Assembly (NCBI GenBank): GCA_036141575.1
Contig: JAYZXF010000006.1
Location: 62,001 to 126,000, forward strand
Direction of reading: 5' to 3'
Source: Pseudomonadota bacterium
GTDB lineage: Bacteria; Pseudomonadota; Alphaproteobacteria; UBA2136; JAPKEQ01
DNA: 64,000 nucleotides
How positions within the stretch are numbered: the first letter of the stretch is position 1; each line of letters starts with the position of its first letter. A program made the translations under genes and the position numbers. Shown in pieces: positions 16,993-26,221 of this stretch. The notes under the pieces are model-generated. The model saw nothing but the letters and a program-made list of their open reading frames with translations. It was not told the DNA's origin and made no database searches.

Positions 16993-18924
16993 TTACTGAC
17001 CGAGCGATCCGTCCAGAAGTGCAAGAACTTGCTGGCCATTTTCTTGACCCTTCAAAATCATTTCTGACGCCGTTTCAAGAATGAGGCTTTGACTCATAAA
17101 GCTGGTCATTTCACGAGAGATATCTGCATCTGCAAGAGTAGATTCAGCCTGCGTTTGGTTTTCAATACTCACAGAAACGAGACCTTCAGCAAAGGCAAGC
17201 CTGTTCATAAAGCTTCCTACATCTGCGCGAGCAGCATTAATGGCATCCATCGCCACACCAATCGCAGTGTGCGCAGCATTGGCTGCTGAAGAACTTTGGA
17301 TATTGGTTTGCGAAAGGTCATACACGACCTTAGCCATTTGTGGAATATCTAGAGCAATGCGATCCACCATATCCGCACCACTTGCAGCCTGAATATTAAT
17401 CTCATCACTATTAAACAGAATCTCTGTAAAGGCGCTACTTGTCAGGTATGCATCTAAATTGACATGGTCTGCTGGAGTAAGCGCATTATTATAGTAAACA
17501 ATCTCTGCAATTTGCCCCGTAAAGTAATCTGTATCTGGAGCTGAAGGCCCGTCATGGTAAATTGTATTATCATTCAAACGGCCCACCCCAATATCACCAG
17601 AGTGAGCAGGCAGAACACCATTAATACCAGCACCAGCCGCAACCTGAACTCCGTTTAAGTAAAGAGCTGTAGTGTTGGTAATATTGTCATATGTTGCTGA
17701 CATAGAATACTGTGAATTTGGTGCAATTGGCGTACTGAGCCACGTCCCATTGGCACCACTTGAACGGTACACACCAAAGTAAAGGTTTCCACCATCAATA
17801 TAAACATTGAGACCATTAACCGTTGAACCCTCTTCCCAAAGGAGTTGACGGGCAGCCACGTTACCGCCAGTGGCAAAGCTCATCGCAACACTTTTTTGCT
17901 GGTGGGCATTAATGTTAATCTCTGCATTATCGCTTAAAATAAAGTTTTCTGTGCCATCAAAGTCAAAAGCATCTCGGCCAAATACGGCACCGTTATCAAT
18001 ATCTGGCTGGCTAGAACCTAGGTTTTGAATAAACGCGTTATTTCCACCGAGTACTGGTGCAAGGTCACCTGCGTTTTGTACACCATTACCTGTTAGCGTT
18101 AGAGGGCTTGCAGCCGCACTCACATGCATAACTAGGTTTGCAATATCACTTGGTACAAAAGTTGTGACACCAACAGTGTTGGCTGCAATGGAAATATCTG
18201 TATTATGTGTTGTTGGATCAAAGCTTACAGTATCGTTAAAATCACCGTTTAACTTAACGGTCATCCCCATTTCACTAAAACGAATGTTCTCAATCGTACC
18301 CGCATCAATATTGGGAAGCTCTACGGTTTGATACCTATCTGTGCGCACATGGTGCATGGTCATAAGGCGTGAATTATGATCGTACGAAATCTCGAAAAAG
18401 TCCCCATCCTGATGAAGTGGGAAATTTGGTTCAACATTATATCCAGCAAACCCGTCATCACTATCTACATCCGCGTCAATAATTCCCATACGGAACTCAG
18501 GCCTCTCTCCAAGAAGAGACCTACCATTAAACTCTGTGCCGCTCACAACGCTATCTAAAGCACCAACCAGTTGCTGGTATTCTAAATCTAAAGCCTGTAG
18601 CTCTTGTGGGCTATTGGTTGAGTTACGCGCAAGCGTACTAATCACTTCCATACGGTTTAACGTATCCGCCATGGTACCAAGCGCACCTTCAGCCATTTGC
18701 ATCATAGATGATCCTTGAAGAAGGTTACTTCTGGCAGATTTTAACGCCTGAATTTCAAGGCTAATCCCTTTAGAGACAGAGAGGGATGCCGCATCTTCTT
18801 TGGCGTTTGGAATACGTGAACCTGAGGACAGTTTTGCAAGCTGAGACGACGCAAGACGAGACGCGCCCTTAAATGCATTAATGGCGCGCATACTGGCAAT
18901 AGAACCGTTTAAACTTCTTACCAT
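16993..18924 (-). CDS. Flagellin with a LamG/concanavalin-like lectin insert (copy 1)
   Basis: 643 residues from ATG at 18924, matching the start of the tandem copy (MVRSLN). Residues 1-150 are a standard flagellin D0/D1 (AINAFKGASRLASSQLAKLS; ELQALDLEYQQLVGALD; GTEFNGRSLLG). The last 110 are the matching D1/D0 (ESTLADADISREMTSF). The large centre, about 300-500, reads like a LamG jelly-roll: FDFDGTENFILSD, YIDGGNLYFGVYRS, ATYDNITNTTALYLNGVQVA, GQIAEIVYYNNALT. The product should be a filament subunit (usual length 270-500) that displays a lectin-type domain. A sigma-54-like promoter lies upstream. The lectin call rests on pattern, not structure. Confidence 0.9.
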   Translation of the reverse strand: MVRSLNGSIASMRAINAFKGASRLASSQLAKLSSGSRIPNAKEDAASLSVSKGISLEIQALKSARSNLLQGSSMMQMAEGALGTMADTLNRMEVISTLARNSTNSPQELQALDLEYQQLVGALDSVVSGTEFNGRSLLGERPEFRMGIIDADVDSDDGFAGYNVEPNFPLHQDGDFFEISYDHNSRLMTMHHVRTDRYQTVELPNIDAGTIENIRFSEMGMTVKLNGDFNDTVSFDPTTHNTDISIAANTVGVTTFVPSDIANLVMHVSAAASPLTLTGNGVQNAGDLAPVLGGNNAFIQNLGSSQPDIDNGAVFGRDAFDFDGTENFILSDNAEININAHQQKSVAMSFATGGNVAARQLLWEEGSTVNGLNVYIDGGNLYFGVYRSSGANGTWLSTPIAPNSQYSMSATYDNITNTTALYLNGVQVAAGAGINGVLPAHSGDIGVGRLNDNTIYHDGPSAPDTDYFTGQIAEIVYYNNALTPADHVNLDAYLTSSAFTEILFNSDEINIQAASGADMVDRIALDIPQMAKVVYDLSQTNIQSSSAANAAHTAIGVAMDAINAARADVGSFMNRLAFAEGLVSVSIENQTQAESTLADADISREMTSFMSQSLILETASEMILKGQENGQQVLALLDGSLGQ

Positions 18925-18970
18925 TTTTCTGTCTCTTGTTACGTTTAGGACATAAGCCCACACAAGAAAC

Positions 18971-18987
18971 ATTCAAAAACCGTGCCG
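18971..18987 (-). promoter_or_regulatory. Sigma-54-like promoter of flagellin copy 1
   Basis: CGGCACGGTTTTTGAAT on the minus strand. It matches the flgE upstream element (TGGCACG-N2-TTTTGAAT) at nearly every base; the -12 dinucleotide is GA instead of GC in both. 47 bases before the flagellin start. Confidence 0.55.
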
Positions 18988-19019
18988 AAAATAAAATTTA
19001 TAGAAAAAGAAAGAAGAAC

Positions 19020-20963
19020 TTAAGCAACCGCACCCAGAGAACCATCAAGCAAGTCGAGCACATACCGCCCACTTTCTTGACTTCTCTGGATCATTGCCGT
19101 TGAAGAATCTAACAGAACACTCTTACTGATAAACTCTGTCATCTCTCTTGCAATATCTGCATCAGATAGAGTTGACTCAGCCTGAGATTGGTTTTCAATA
19201 CTGATAGAGACAACTCCTTCCGCAAATGAGAAGCGATTCATCAAACTCCCTAAATCTGCTCGAGCCTCACTCACTGCATCCATCATAAGACCAATCTGTG
19301 TATGCGCAGCGCCAGCAGCAGAATCACTCAGTACATTTGTCTGCCCAATCAAATAAACCTGCTCTGCAATTTTAGGAATTTCCAAAGAAATACGATCGAC
19401 CATATCCGCTCCAGCGGCAGCTTGAATATCCAGTTCTTCTGTATTAAAGAGGATGTCTGAGAAAACCACATTGTTCATATAACTATCAAGGTCTGCATGC
19501 TCTGTTGCTGTCAGTGCATTATTGTAATAAATAAACTCACCAATACGCCCCGTAAAGAAGTCAGTATTGTTTCCAGAAAGCCCAGAGTGATAAATTGTCG
19601 TCCCGTTAGTACGCCCCATTGCCATACCACCTGAGTGTGAAGGAAACGTTTGACCAGGGCCAAGGCCAGCGCCTGCAGCAACTTGCACACCATTAAGATA
19701 CATGGTTGTTGAGTTTGTGGCTCTATCAAATGTAAAGGAAGCCGTATAATCTGTGCTTGGGTTAATCGCAGTGCTCAACCATGTGCCATTCGCCCCATTA
19801 GAACGATAAATACCAAAATATAACTGCCCGCCATCAATGTAGGCATTCATACCATTTACACCTGCACCCTCTTCCCAAATTAGCTGCGTAGAAGCAACAT
19901 CACCGCCCGTCCTAAATGAAAAGGCAAATGATTTTTGGTCATGAGAAGCCGTATTTAACACAGCATTATTGTTAATTCTAAAGTACTCAGAGCCATCAAA
20001 GTCAAAAGCATCTCGGCCAAATACACCGTTAATTTCTAAATCCGGCCTCTGGCCACCATTGTTTTGGAAAAGATTATTATTACCGCCAGAAGCCGTGTCT
20101 AAATCCCCAACATCACGCACACCATTACCGGTAATGTTCAAGGCACTATCAGCAGCACTGTGATGCACAGCAAGACCGGCAATATCACTTGGCACAAATG
20201 TTGGGGGCGTAATAACGTTCGCACCAATCGTCAACGTGGATGCATTCACAGCAGGATCAATGTCCGCTAAAGGATCAAAGGCATCGTTTAATTTAACCGT
20301 TACGCCCATTTCTGTGAAATCTAAATCTTCAATTGTGCCCGAAGCGATCGCTGGAACATTCAGTGTTTGGTAACGATCCTCACGCACATGATGCAAGGTC
20401 ATTGTGCTGGTTGCACTATCATAAGTCACTTCAAACTGGTCACCATCTTGGTGCAGTGGGAAATTTGGCTTAATGTTGTAACCAACAAACCCATTATCTG
20501 TCGCAATATCAGCTTCAATAATAGACACACGGAATTCTGGCTGCTCGCCCAGCAAACTCCTTCCGTTAAACTCTGTCCCACTTACAATGCTATCCATTGC
20601 ACCAACAAGCTGCTGGTATTCAAGATCAAGCGCCTGAAGCTCAATAGAGCTGTTGGTACTGTTTCTTGCAAGTGTCGCAACCGTTTCCATACGGTTTAAG
20701 ACATCAGTAATATCACCCAGCGCACTATCAGCCATCTGCAACATTGAAGAAGCTTGTAAAAGGTTGTTTCTTGCTGATTTAAGGGCACTAATTTCTAAGC
20801 TGATACCTTTAGAGATAGATAAAGAGGCAACATCTTCTTTTGCGTTTGGAATACGAGACCCAGAAGAAAGCTTCGCCAGCTGCGACGAAGACGCGCGTGA
20901 CGCGTCTCTAAATGCGTTGATTGCACGCATTCCAGATACAGAACTGTTTAAGCTTCTTACCAT
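19020..20963 (-). CDS. Flagellin with a LamG/concanavalin-like lectin insert (copy 2)
   Basis: 647 residues, colinear with copy 1 and similar in every part: N-terminal D0/D1 (1-150), beta-rich centre with FDFDGSEYFRINN, YIDGGQLYFGIYRS, TFDRATNSTTMYLNGVQVA and GRIGEFIYYNNALT, then C-terminal D1/D0 (SIENQSQAESTLSDADIARE). The start is the ATG at 20963; the ribosome site is poor. Ends of the protein are much closer to copy 1 than the loops of the insert, so the ligand site may have diverged. Its upstream region lacks the sigma-54 element of copy 1 and carries a sigma-70-like promoter instead, so the two may be made at different times. Confidence 0.9.
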   Translation of the reverse strand: MVRSLNSSVSGMRAINAFRDASRASSSQLAKLSSGSRIPNAKEDVASLSISKGISLEISALKSARNNLLQASSMLQMADSALGDITDVLNRMETVATLARNSTNSSIELQALDLEYQQLVGAMDSIVSGTEFNGRSLLGEQPEFRVSIIEADIATDNGFVGYNIKPNFPLHQDGDQFEVTYDSATSTMTLHHVREDRYQTLNVPAIASGTIEDLDFTEMGVTVKLNDAFDPLADIDPAVNASTLTIGANVITPPTFVPSDIAGLAVHHSAADSALNITGNGVRDVGDLDTASGGNNNLFQNNGGQRPDLEINGVFGRDAFDFDGSEYFRINNNAVLNTASHDQKSFAFSFRTGGDVASTQLIWEEGAGVNGMNAYIDGGQLYFGIYRSNGANGTWLSTAINPSTDYTASFTFDRATNSTTMYLNGVQVAAGAGLGPGQTFPSHSGGMAMGRTNGTTIYHSGLSGNNTDFFTGRIGEFIYYNNALTATEHADLDSYMNNVVFSDILFNTEELDIQAAAGADMVDRISLEIPKIAEQVYLIGQTNVLSDSAAGAAHTQIGLMMDAVSEARADLGSLMNRFSFAEGVVSISIENQSQAESTLSDADIAREMTEFISKSVLLDSSTAMIQRSQESGRYVLDLLDGSLGAVA

Positions 20964-21066
20964 AATGAGCGGCTACATGCCTTCCTCTATCTATATTGTT
21001 ATACCTCCTACCTGGAGGGTGGATAAGTGCGGCGCAACTTGTACACGAAGCGCAAGGCGCACTTGT

Positions 21067-21094
21067 CCTATACTACTTATGCTAAAGCATGCAA
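21067..21094 (-). promoter_or_regulatory. Sigma-70-like promoter of flagellin copy 2
   Basis: On the minus strand TTGCAT (21094-21089), 16 bases, then TATAGG (21072-21067). Downstream in the leader is a CCTCC/GGAGG hairpin (around 21004-21018). Moderate match only. Confidence 0.35.
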
Positions 21095-21124
21095 ATGATT
21101 TATGCAAATTTATCTGACAATCAA

Positions 21125-21150
21125 AAAAGCCCCCTAGAAAGGGGGCTTTT
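21125..21150 (-). terminator. Terminator after the third GGDEF gene
   Basis: AAAAGCCCCC-TTTCTA-GGGGGCTTTT type stem with T-runs on both strands, 18 bases past the stop; likely bidirectional. Confidence 0.85.
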
Positions 21151-21167
21151 TATATTTTTTCAGAGAC

Positions 21168-21980
21168 TTAAGAGTAAAAACGGAACTGGTTTTTACCACC
21201 TTGCTTCGCAGCATACATAGATTCATCTGCGGCATTTAGGACAGCCTCAGCATCGTCACCATCCTCTGGAGCGAATGCAATACCGATACTTGCACCAAGG
21301 CGCACACGGTTTCCGCTAATCCAAATTGGCTGGCCGACAAGCTCAAGAACTTTATTTGCGCGCTGCTCTGCAACTTGACGATTATCAAGGTTTGTCAGAA
21401 CAATGACAAATTCATCACCACCGAGACGGCAAAGAACATCTTCTTCACGCACACAAGCAGACAGGCGGTCAGAAACAACCTGAAGCGCTTCATCACCCAC
21501 ATCGTGACCAAACTTATCGTTAATTGGCTTAAAGCCATCAAGGTCAATAAAGAATGTTACGTATTTCGCTTGGCTCTTTGTCAGACCTTCCATGCGTTGC
21601 ATGAGGAAGCGACGGTTCGCAAGACCTGTTAGAGGATCTTCGTTTGCTTCTTGAACAGCTTTATCTTTGCTGTTTGCAGCAAGCTTACCCACAACTTTTT
21701 GAAGCGTACCAAGCTCATCTTTACGAGTCACATTAATTGGACCCATGTTTTCACCAAATTCAACTTTGTGAATGTATTCGATGATTTCAGAAATATCTTT
21801 GATCATTGAGTTTGCGATCACTTTTGAAAATACAAAAGCTGAGCCAAACATAACAGCAACGGCAAACGCAATGCCAAGAATATGCGGCACGTTACCCGCT
21901 TGTGCAATGCTTGTTCCGATGTAAGCAAAGTTTACTAGCAAACCCACACCAACCATAAATAGAAAGAATCTTGACCACAT
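21168..21980 (-). CDS. Membrane-anchored diguanylate cyclase
   Basis: 270 residues. Two N-terminal membrane helices (about 5-22 and 33-54) are followed by a short HAMP-like linker and a full GGDEF domain (ANEDPLTGLANRR entry). LGGDEF is near residue 185. Unlike the two EamA-like cyclases in this window it keeps the RxxD inhibition site (REED, just before the motif), so product feedback is expected. It probably converts two GTP to c-di-GMP at the inner membrane. It lies upstream of the flagellins on the same strand but is cut off by its own terminator. Confidence 0.92.
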   Translation of the reverse strand: MWSRFFLFMVGVGLLVNFAYIGTSIAQAGNVPHILGIAFAVAVMFGSAFVFSKVIANSMIKDISEIIEYIHKVEFGENMGPINVTRKDELGTLQKVVGKLAANSKDKAVQEANEDPLTGLANRRFLMQRMEGLTKSQAKYVTFFIDLDGFKPINDKFGHDVGDEALQVVSDRLSACVREEDVLCRLGGDEFVIVLTNLDNRQVAEQRANKVLELVGQPIWISGNRVRLGASIGIAFAPEDGDDAEAVLNAADESMYAAKQGGKNQFRFYS

Positions 21981-22106
21981 ATTTACGCGTATCTTTTTTT
22001 ATTTGTTATTTAACACCATGAATGTTTATGGGCATCCTAACAATTTTTAAACTGGCAACCAACTCAAAACTTCACTTTTCATGGTTTTAATTTTAGACTT
22101 CCCCCT

Positions 22107-22991
22107 ATGAAAAAAATAATTGCAATTACAGGTGCGTCTGGCCTAATCGGCTCTGCGCTTAAGCTTGCCCTCGAATCTGACGGGCATAAAGTTCTCTCTC
22201 TCTCCAGGCACGGAGGTAATGACTCGCATGAATGGTGGCCGACCACTGTGCTGAATACGAGACAACATTTAGAAGAAGCTACTCACCTCATCCACCTTGC
22301 AGGCGATAATATTGCGCGTCGTCCTTGGACAAAAAAACGCAAAGAAGCCCTTCTGCAAAACAGAACATTACTCGCTAAACATGTAACCAGCATGTGCGCA
22401 GAGATGCCTAAACTTGAACATCTCATTGTGGGTTCTGCCACAGGGTTTTACGGCACCACTGGAGAAGAGCCTTGCACAGAGGAAACACCTGCAGGTTCAG
22501 ACTTTTCAGCAACGCTCTGCAAAACCATTGAGAGCCATGCCACAGCGCCTAAAGGCGTTAAACTCACATACATTCGTACAAGTCCTGTGCTTGCCAAACA
22601 TGATGGCGTTCTCAAAAAAATGCTGCCGTCATTTATGCTGGGCCTCGGTGGCCGTATGGGCAGTGGCAAACAGCCTTTTGCATGGATTTCGCTAGAGGAC
22701 GAAGTCCGCGCCATTCAGCATATTATAGAGACCGAGCTTGAAGGGCCTGTAAATCTGGCCACCCCCGCAAAAGACACACAAGGAAGCTTTGCAAAAGCAC
22801 TCGGTCAAGCTCTGAAGCGCCCAACCCTTTTCATCACCCCTGCCTTTGTGCTACGATTCATCCTTCGAGATATGGCAGATGAACTACTTCTCGGCGGACG
22901 CACCATCGTTCCAGAAAAGCTTGAAAAAAGCGGGTTCACATTTAAGCACCCAACTCTTGAAAGCGCTTTCAAAGACATATTTAAAAAATAA
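22107..22991 (+). CDS. TIGR01777-type SDR epimerase (YfcH-like)
   Basis: 294 residues. Rossmann glycine motif ITGASGLIGSALKLAL at residues 5-20, HLAGDNIARRPWT, GSATGFYG and a C-terminal DUF1731-type region (GGRTIVPEKLEKSGFTFKHP). These identify the NAD(P)-dependent SDR39U1/YfcH family, annotated as nucleoside-diphosphate-sugar epimerases although the substrate is unknown. The canonical catalytic Tyr-x3-Lys is not obvious, as is usual in this group. The Na/Pi transporter gene follows 12 bases later and is likely in the same operon. Confidence 0.92.
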   Translation: MKKIIAITGASGLIGSALKLALESDGHKVLSLSRHGGNDSHEWWPTTVLNTRQHLEEATHLIHLAGDNIARRPWTKKRKEALLQNRTLLAKHVTSMCAEMPKLEHLIVGSATGFYGTTGEEPCTEETPAGSDFSATLCKTIESHATAPKGVKLTYIRTSPVLAKHDGVLKKMLPSFMLGLGGRMGSGKQPFAWISLEDEVRAIQHIIETELEGPVNLATPAKDTQGSFAKALGQALKRPTLFITPAFVLRFILRDMADELLLGGRTIVPEKLEKSGFTFKHPTLESAFKDIFKK

Positions 22992-23003
22992 TACAGGATT
23001 CTT

Positions 23004-24800
23004 ATGCATATTCTTTTCGCTCTTACATGCTTTTTATTGATAGCTTCACCTGCGCACGCACTGGACATTCAAACAGAAGGCTGGGCACAAGAATTTATGC
23101 TTCTGTTTGGTGGGGTCTCACTCCTTCTATATGGCCTTAAAAAGATGACGGCTGCCGTAAAAGCACTCAGCGGTAACAACCTACGTCACTACATGGCACA
23201 CATGACCAAGAGCCGTTTCCATGCCATGTCAAGCGGCCTGATCATGACAACAATGGTACAAAGTAGTGGCGCTGTTATCGCTATGGTAATCTCGCTTGTT
23301 AACAGTCGCGCCCTCACTCTGCCTCAATCTATTGGCCTTGTACTGGGTGCAGATATCGGTACAACCATTACTGTTCAACTGATTGCATTCAAACTCAGCA
23401 CATATGCCCTTTACGCCATTGCCATTGGCTTTGTCATGCGCGCGGTATGGAATGATAAGAATGAACACCTTTATAATCTTGGCCGTACACTCATGGCAGT
23501 TGGGTTTATCTTTTTTGGCCTCTTTATTGTTGGAGAAAGTGCTGCCGCGCTCAAACCCGGCACACCGCTCGGTAACTTTATTAGCCACTTAGACTCCCCT
23601 CTTCTCGCTTTTGCGATTGGACTCATTGCCACCACACTTATGCAATCTAGCGCCGCAATGATGGGTATTATTCTGGCTCTGGTAAGTGGGGGCGCTATCG
23701 GTATGATTACAGCCATTTACATGATGCTGGGCGCAAACATTGGGAGTACCTCTACTGCGGTTCTTGTTTCTCTCAATAAAAATGCAGAAGCGCGCCGCGT
23801 GGCTGCTGTACATGTTCTTACAAAAGTATTTGTGGTTCTGCTCATTTTACCAATCCTGATATTTGCAGAAGACATACTCTTGAACCCAAACCATATCTGG
23901 AGCCCATTTGCCAGCATCTTTGAAGACTCTCGCCAAATTGCAAACGCACACACTGCCTTTAACATTTTAGTCGCTCTGATCTTCCTGCCGCTGATTCCAC
24001 TTGTGAGCAAACTGCTTTCTAAATTCTTTAAGGATAAGCCACGTAAAGAACTGGTGAAAGTTGCACACCTTGATAAGGCGCTATTGGTTACACCTGATAT
24101 GGCCCTTGATGCTTATGAAAAAGAGCTACCTATTTTTGCCAACCGCATTTTGAAAGACTTGAAAGACTGTGTTGACCTTGCTCTAGATGCACCAGACGGC
24201 AAACTTCGCGCCGCACGTATGGCTGAAAAAATGTCAGATTCACACTACCGCCAAATGCTGAAATTTATGTCTAAATTGAGCCGTGAAGAACTCAGCGATA
24301 AACAGTCTGCTGAACAACTGTACCTGATTACAGTCACCAACCACCTTGAGAGTATCAGTGATATTATGGGTGATGAAATGTACAGCCTTGGTGTCAAACG
24401 TAATAAGCGTGAAGTGGTGATTAGCCCACAAACGCAAAAGGTGATCCTCGCCCTTGCCGATCGTGTGGAGCATGCTCTGTCTATGACCATTCTTGCACTT
24501 GATTTTGAACATATTGATATCGCCAAAAAAGTGCGTGAGATGAAAGGTGAAATCACCGACATGCTGAATGACGCGCATAAACATGGTCACGAGCGCCTTG
24601 GTGCCAAAGCCCGCAACCGCGTCCAAACCTATTCTGTAGAAATGGATATCTTTGATAGCCTGTATCGTATCTATTTCCACTGTCGTAAAATTAGCCGTGC
24701 TGTCCTTGAGTTCCACGGTGAAATGGTGCCTCCAGGAGAGACAACACCCAACCAACATTATGAAAACATCGCCAACACATGGGATGACCCAACCCTTTAA
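23004..24800 (+). CDS. Na+/phosphate cotransporter family protein with PhoU-like tail
   Basis: 598 residues. A signal-like first helix (to about 20) is followed by two inverted Na_Pi_cotrans repeats carrying the QSSG/QSSA motifs (MVQSSGAVIAM at about 75; LMQSSAAMMGI at about 213) that line the substrate site. The last 230 residues are helical and resemble PhoU (TVTNHLESISDIMGDEM). The family imports phosphate with sodium. AGGA precedes the ATG by 5 bases. Neighbours in the same direction are the epimerase homologue and an aldehyde dehydrogenase 18 bases downstream; no functional link is obvious. Confidence 0.93.
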   Translation: MHILFALTCFLLIASPAHALDIQTEGWAQEFMLLFGGVSLLLYGLKKMTAAVKALSGNNLRHYMAHMTKSRFHAMSSGLIMTTMVQSSGAVIAMVISLVNSRALTLPQSIGLVLGADIGTTITVQLIAFKLSTYALYAIAIGFVMRAVWNDKNEHLYNLGRTLMAVGFIFFGLFIVGESAAALKPGTPLGNFISHLDSPLLAFAIGLIATTLMQSSAAMMGIILALVSGGAIGMITAIYMMLGANIGSTSTAVLVSLNKNAEARRVAAVHVLTKVFVVLLILPILIFAEDILLNPNHIWSPFASIFEDSRQIANAHTAFNILVALIFLPLIPLVSKLLSKFFKDKPRKELVKVAHLDKALLVTPDMALDAYEKELPIFANRILKDLKDCVDLALDAPDGKLRAARMAEKMSDSHYRQMLKFMSKLSREELSDKQSAEQLYLITVTNHLESISDIMGDEMYSLGVKRNKREVVISPQTQKVILALADRVEHALSMTILALDFEHIDIAKKVREMKGEITDMLNDAHKHGHERLGAKARNRVQTYSVEMDIFDSLYRIYFHCRKISRAVLEFHGEMVPPGETTPNQHYENIANTWDDPTL

Positions 24801-24818
24801 AGAAGAAGGAACACACAC

Positions 24819-26216
24819 ATGACTGTCGCAGAAAATATCAGTGCTACACATATTACCTCTATTAACCCTGCTGATGGCAGTACGCTTGGCAGTGTGCCAA
24901 TGAGCACAAAAGAAGACGTTGCCGCTAAAGTTGCTGCGGCAAGGAAAGCCTTCCCTACATGGCGTGACACACCTCTTAAAGAGCGTCTAAAATGTGCAAC
25001 AAAACTGCGCGACCTGTTTATTAAACACAAGCAAGAACTTGCTGAACTCACAACAAAAGAGATGGGCATGCCAATTACACAAAGCCTGTTTACAGTTGAC
25101 CGTGCCCTTGCCTACATGGACTGGGCTCTAGACAATGCAGAAAGCGCTCTTGCTCCCGTTAAAACATACGAAACAGACACAGAAATTAACCACGTTGTTC
25201 AAATCCCACGTGGTGTGCTTGGCGCTATTTCTCCTTGGAACTTCCCACCATCCAACTTTGTATGGGCAACCTTCCAGTACGTCATTGCAGGTAACACAAT
25301 TGTGTTTAAAAACTCTGAAGAAGTGCAACTCACAGCCATGAAACTTGAAGAGCTGATTAATGCTTCAGGGTTCCCAACTGGTGTATTTAGCGTGATTTAC
25401 GGCGATGGTGAAGTGGCTCAAGCGATGATTGCTGATGACATTGACATGATCAACTTTACAGGTAGCACACGTGTTGGCCAAATTCTCGCTAAGCAAGCTG
25501 GTGAAAAATTTATCCCTGCTGTCCTAGAACTTGGTGGCAGTGACCCTGCGGTTGTATTTGAAGATGCCGATCTTGAAAAAGTGATCCCTGCCCTTTACGC
25601 AGGCCGCTTTACAAACTGTGGTCAAATTTGCCGCTCAGCAAAACGCCTGATCGTGCATGAAAGCATTGCAGACAGCGTTGTTGAAAAACTCAAAGCACTC
25701 ACACAAACTAAAGTGATTGGTGACCCAATGAGTGAAAGCACAGACATCGGCCCTCTTGCGGCTGAGCGTCAGCAAAAACTCCTCATTACACAAATTGAAG
25801 ATGCGAAAGCAAAAGGCGCCACTGTTGTGTGCGGTGGCTACGTTCCAGAAACACTTTCTGGTGCTTACTACGCCCCAACAATCATGACAGGTATTACAGA
25901 CGATATGGAAATCTGGAAAGAAGAAGCCTTCGGTCCAGTGCTGCCTGTACGTACATTTAAAACCTATGAAGAAGCCATTGCCCTTGCTAACGATACCATC
26001 TACGGACTAGGTGCAAGCGTATACACAGAAGATAAAAAGCTTGCTAAGCAGGCATGTTTAGATATAGAAAGCGGCATGGTAAAAGTGAATACAACTGAGT
26101 TTGGTCGCCCTGAAAATCCATTTGGTGGCGTTAAGCTTTCAGGCATGGGCCGCGAAAACGGCGTGTGGGGCTTCCACGATGCATGTATCACTAAAGTCAT
26201 TGCTGAGGAGAAATAA
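24819..26216 (+). CDS. NAD(P)-dependent aldehyde dehydrogenase
   Basis: 465 residues. Complete ALDH fold: SPWNFP (about 140), FTGSTRVG (NAD site), LELGGSDP with the general-base Glu, and GQICRSAKR with the catalytic Cys. The C-terminal part has EEAFGPVLPV and PFGGVKLSGMGREN. It lies closest in style to succinate-semialdehyde dehydrogenase/Sad-type enzymes, but the substrate is not fixed by sequence. Starts 18 bases after the Na/Pi gene with AAGGA upstream; the pseudouridine synthase gene follows after 5 bases. Confidence 0.94.
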   Translation: MTVAENISATHITSINPADGSTLGSVPMSTKEDVAAKVAAARKAFPTWRDTPLKERLKCATKLRDLFIKHKQELAELTTKEMGMPITQSLFTVDRALAYMDWALDNAESALAPVKTYETDTEINHVVQIPRGVLGAISPWNFPPSNFVWATFQYVIAGNTIVFKNSEEVQLTAMKLEELINASGFPTGVFSVIYGDGEVAQAMIADDIDMINFTGSTRVGQILAKQAGEKFIPAVLELGGSDPAVVFEDADLEKVIPALYAGRFTNCGQICRSAKRLIVHESIADSVVEKLKALTQTKVIGDPMSESTDIGPLAAERQQKLLITQIEDAKAKGATVVCGGYVPETLSGAYYAPTIMTGITDDMEIWKEEAFGPVLPVRTFKTYEEAIALANDTIYGLGASVYTEDKKLAKQACLDIESGMVKVNTTEFGRPENPFGGVKLSGMGRENGVWGFHDACITKVIAEEK

Positions 26217-26221
26217 ATTCA

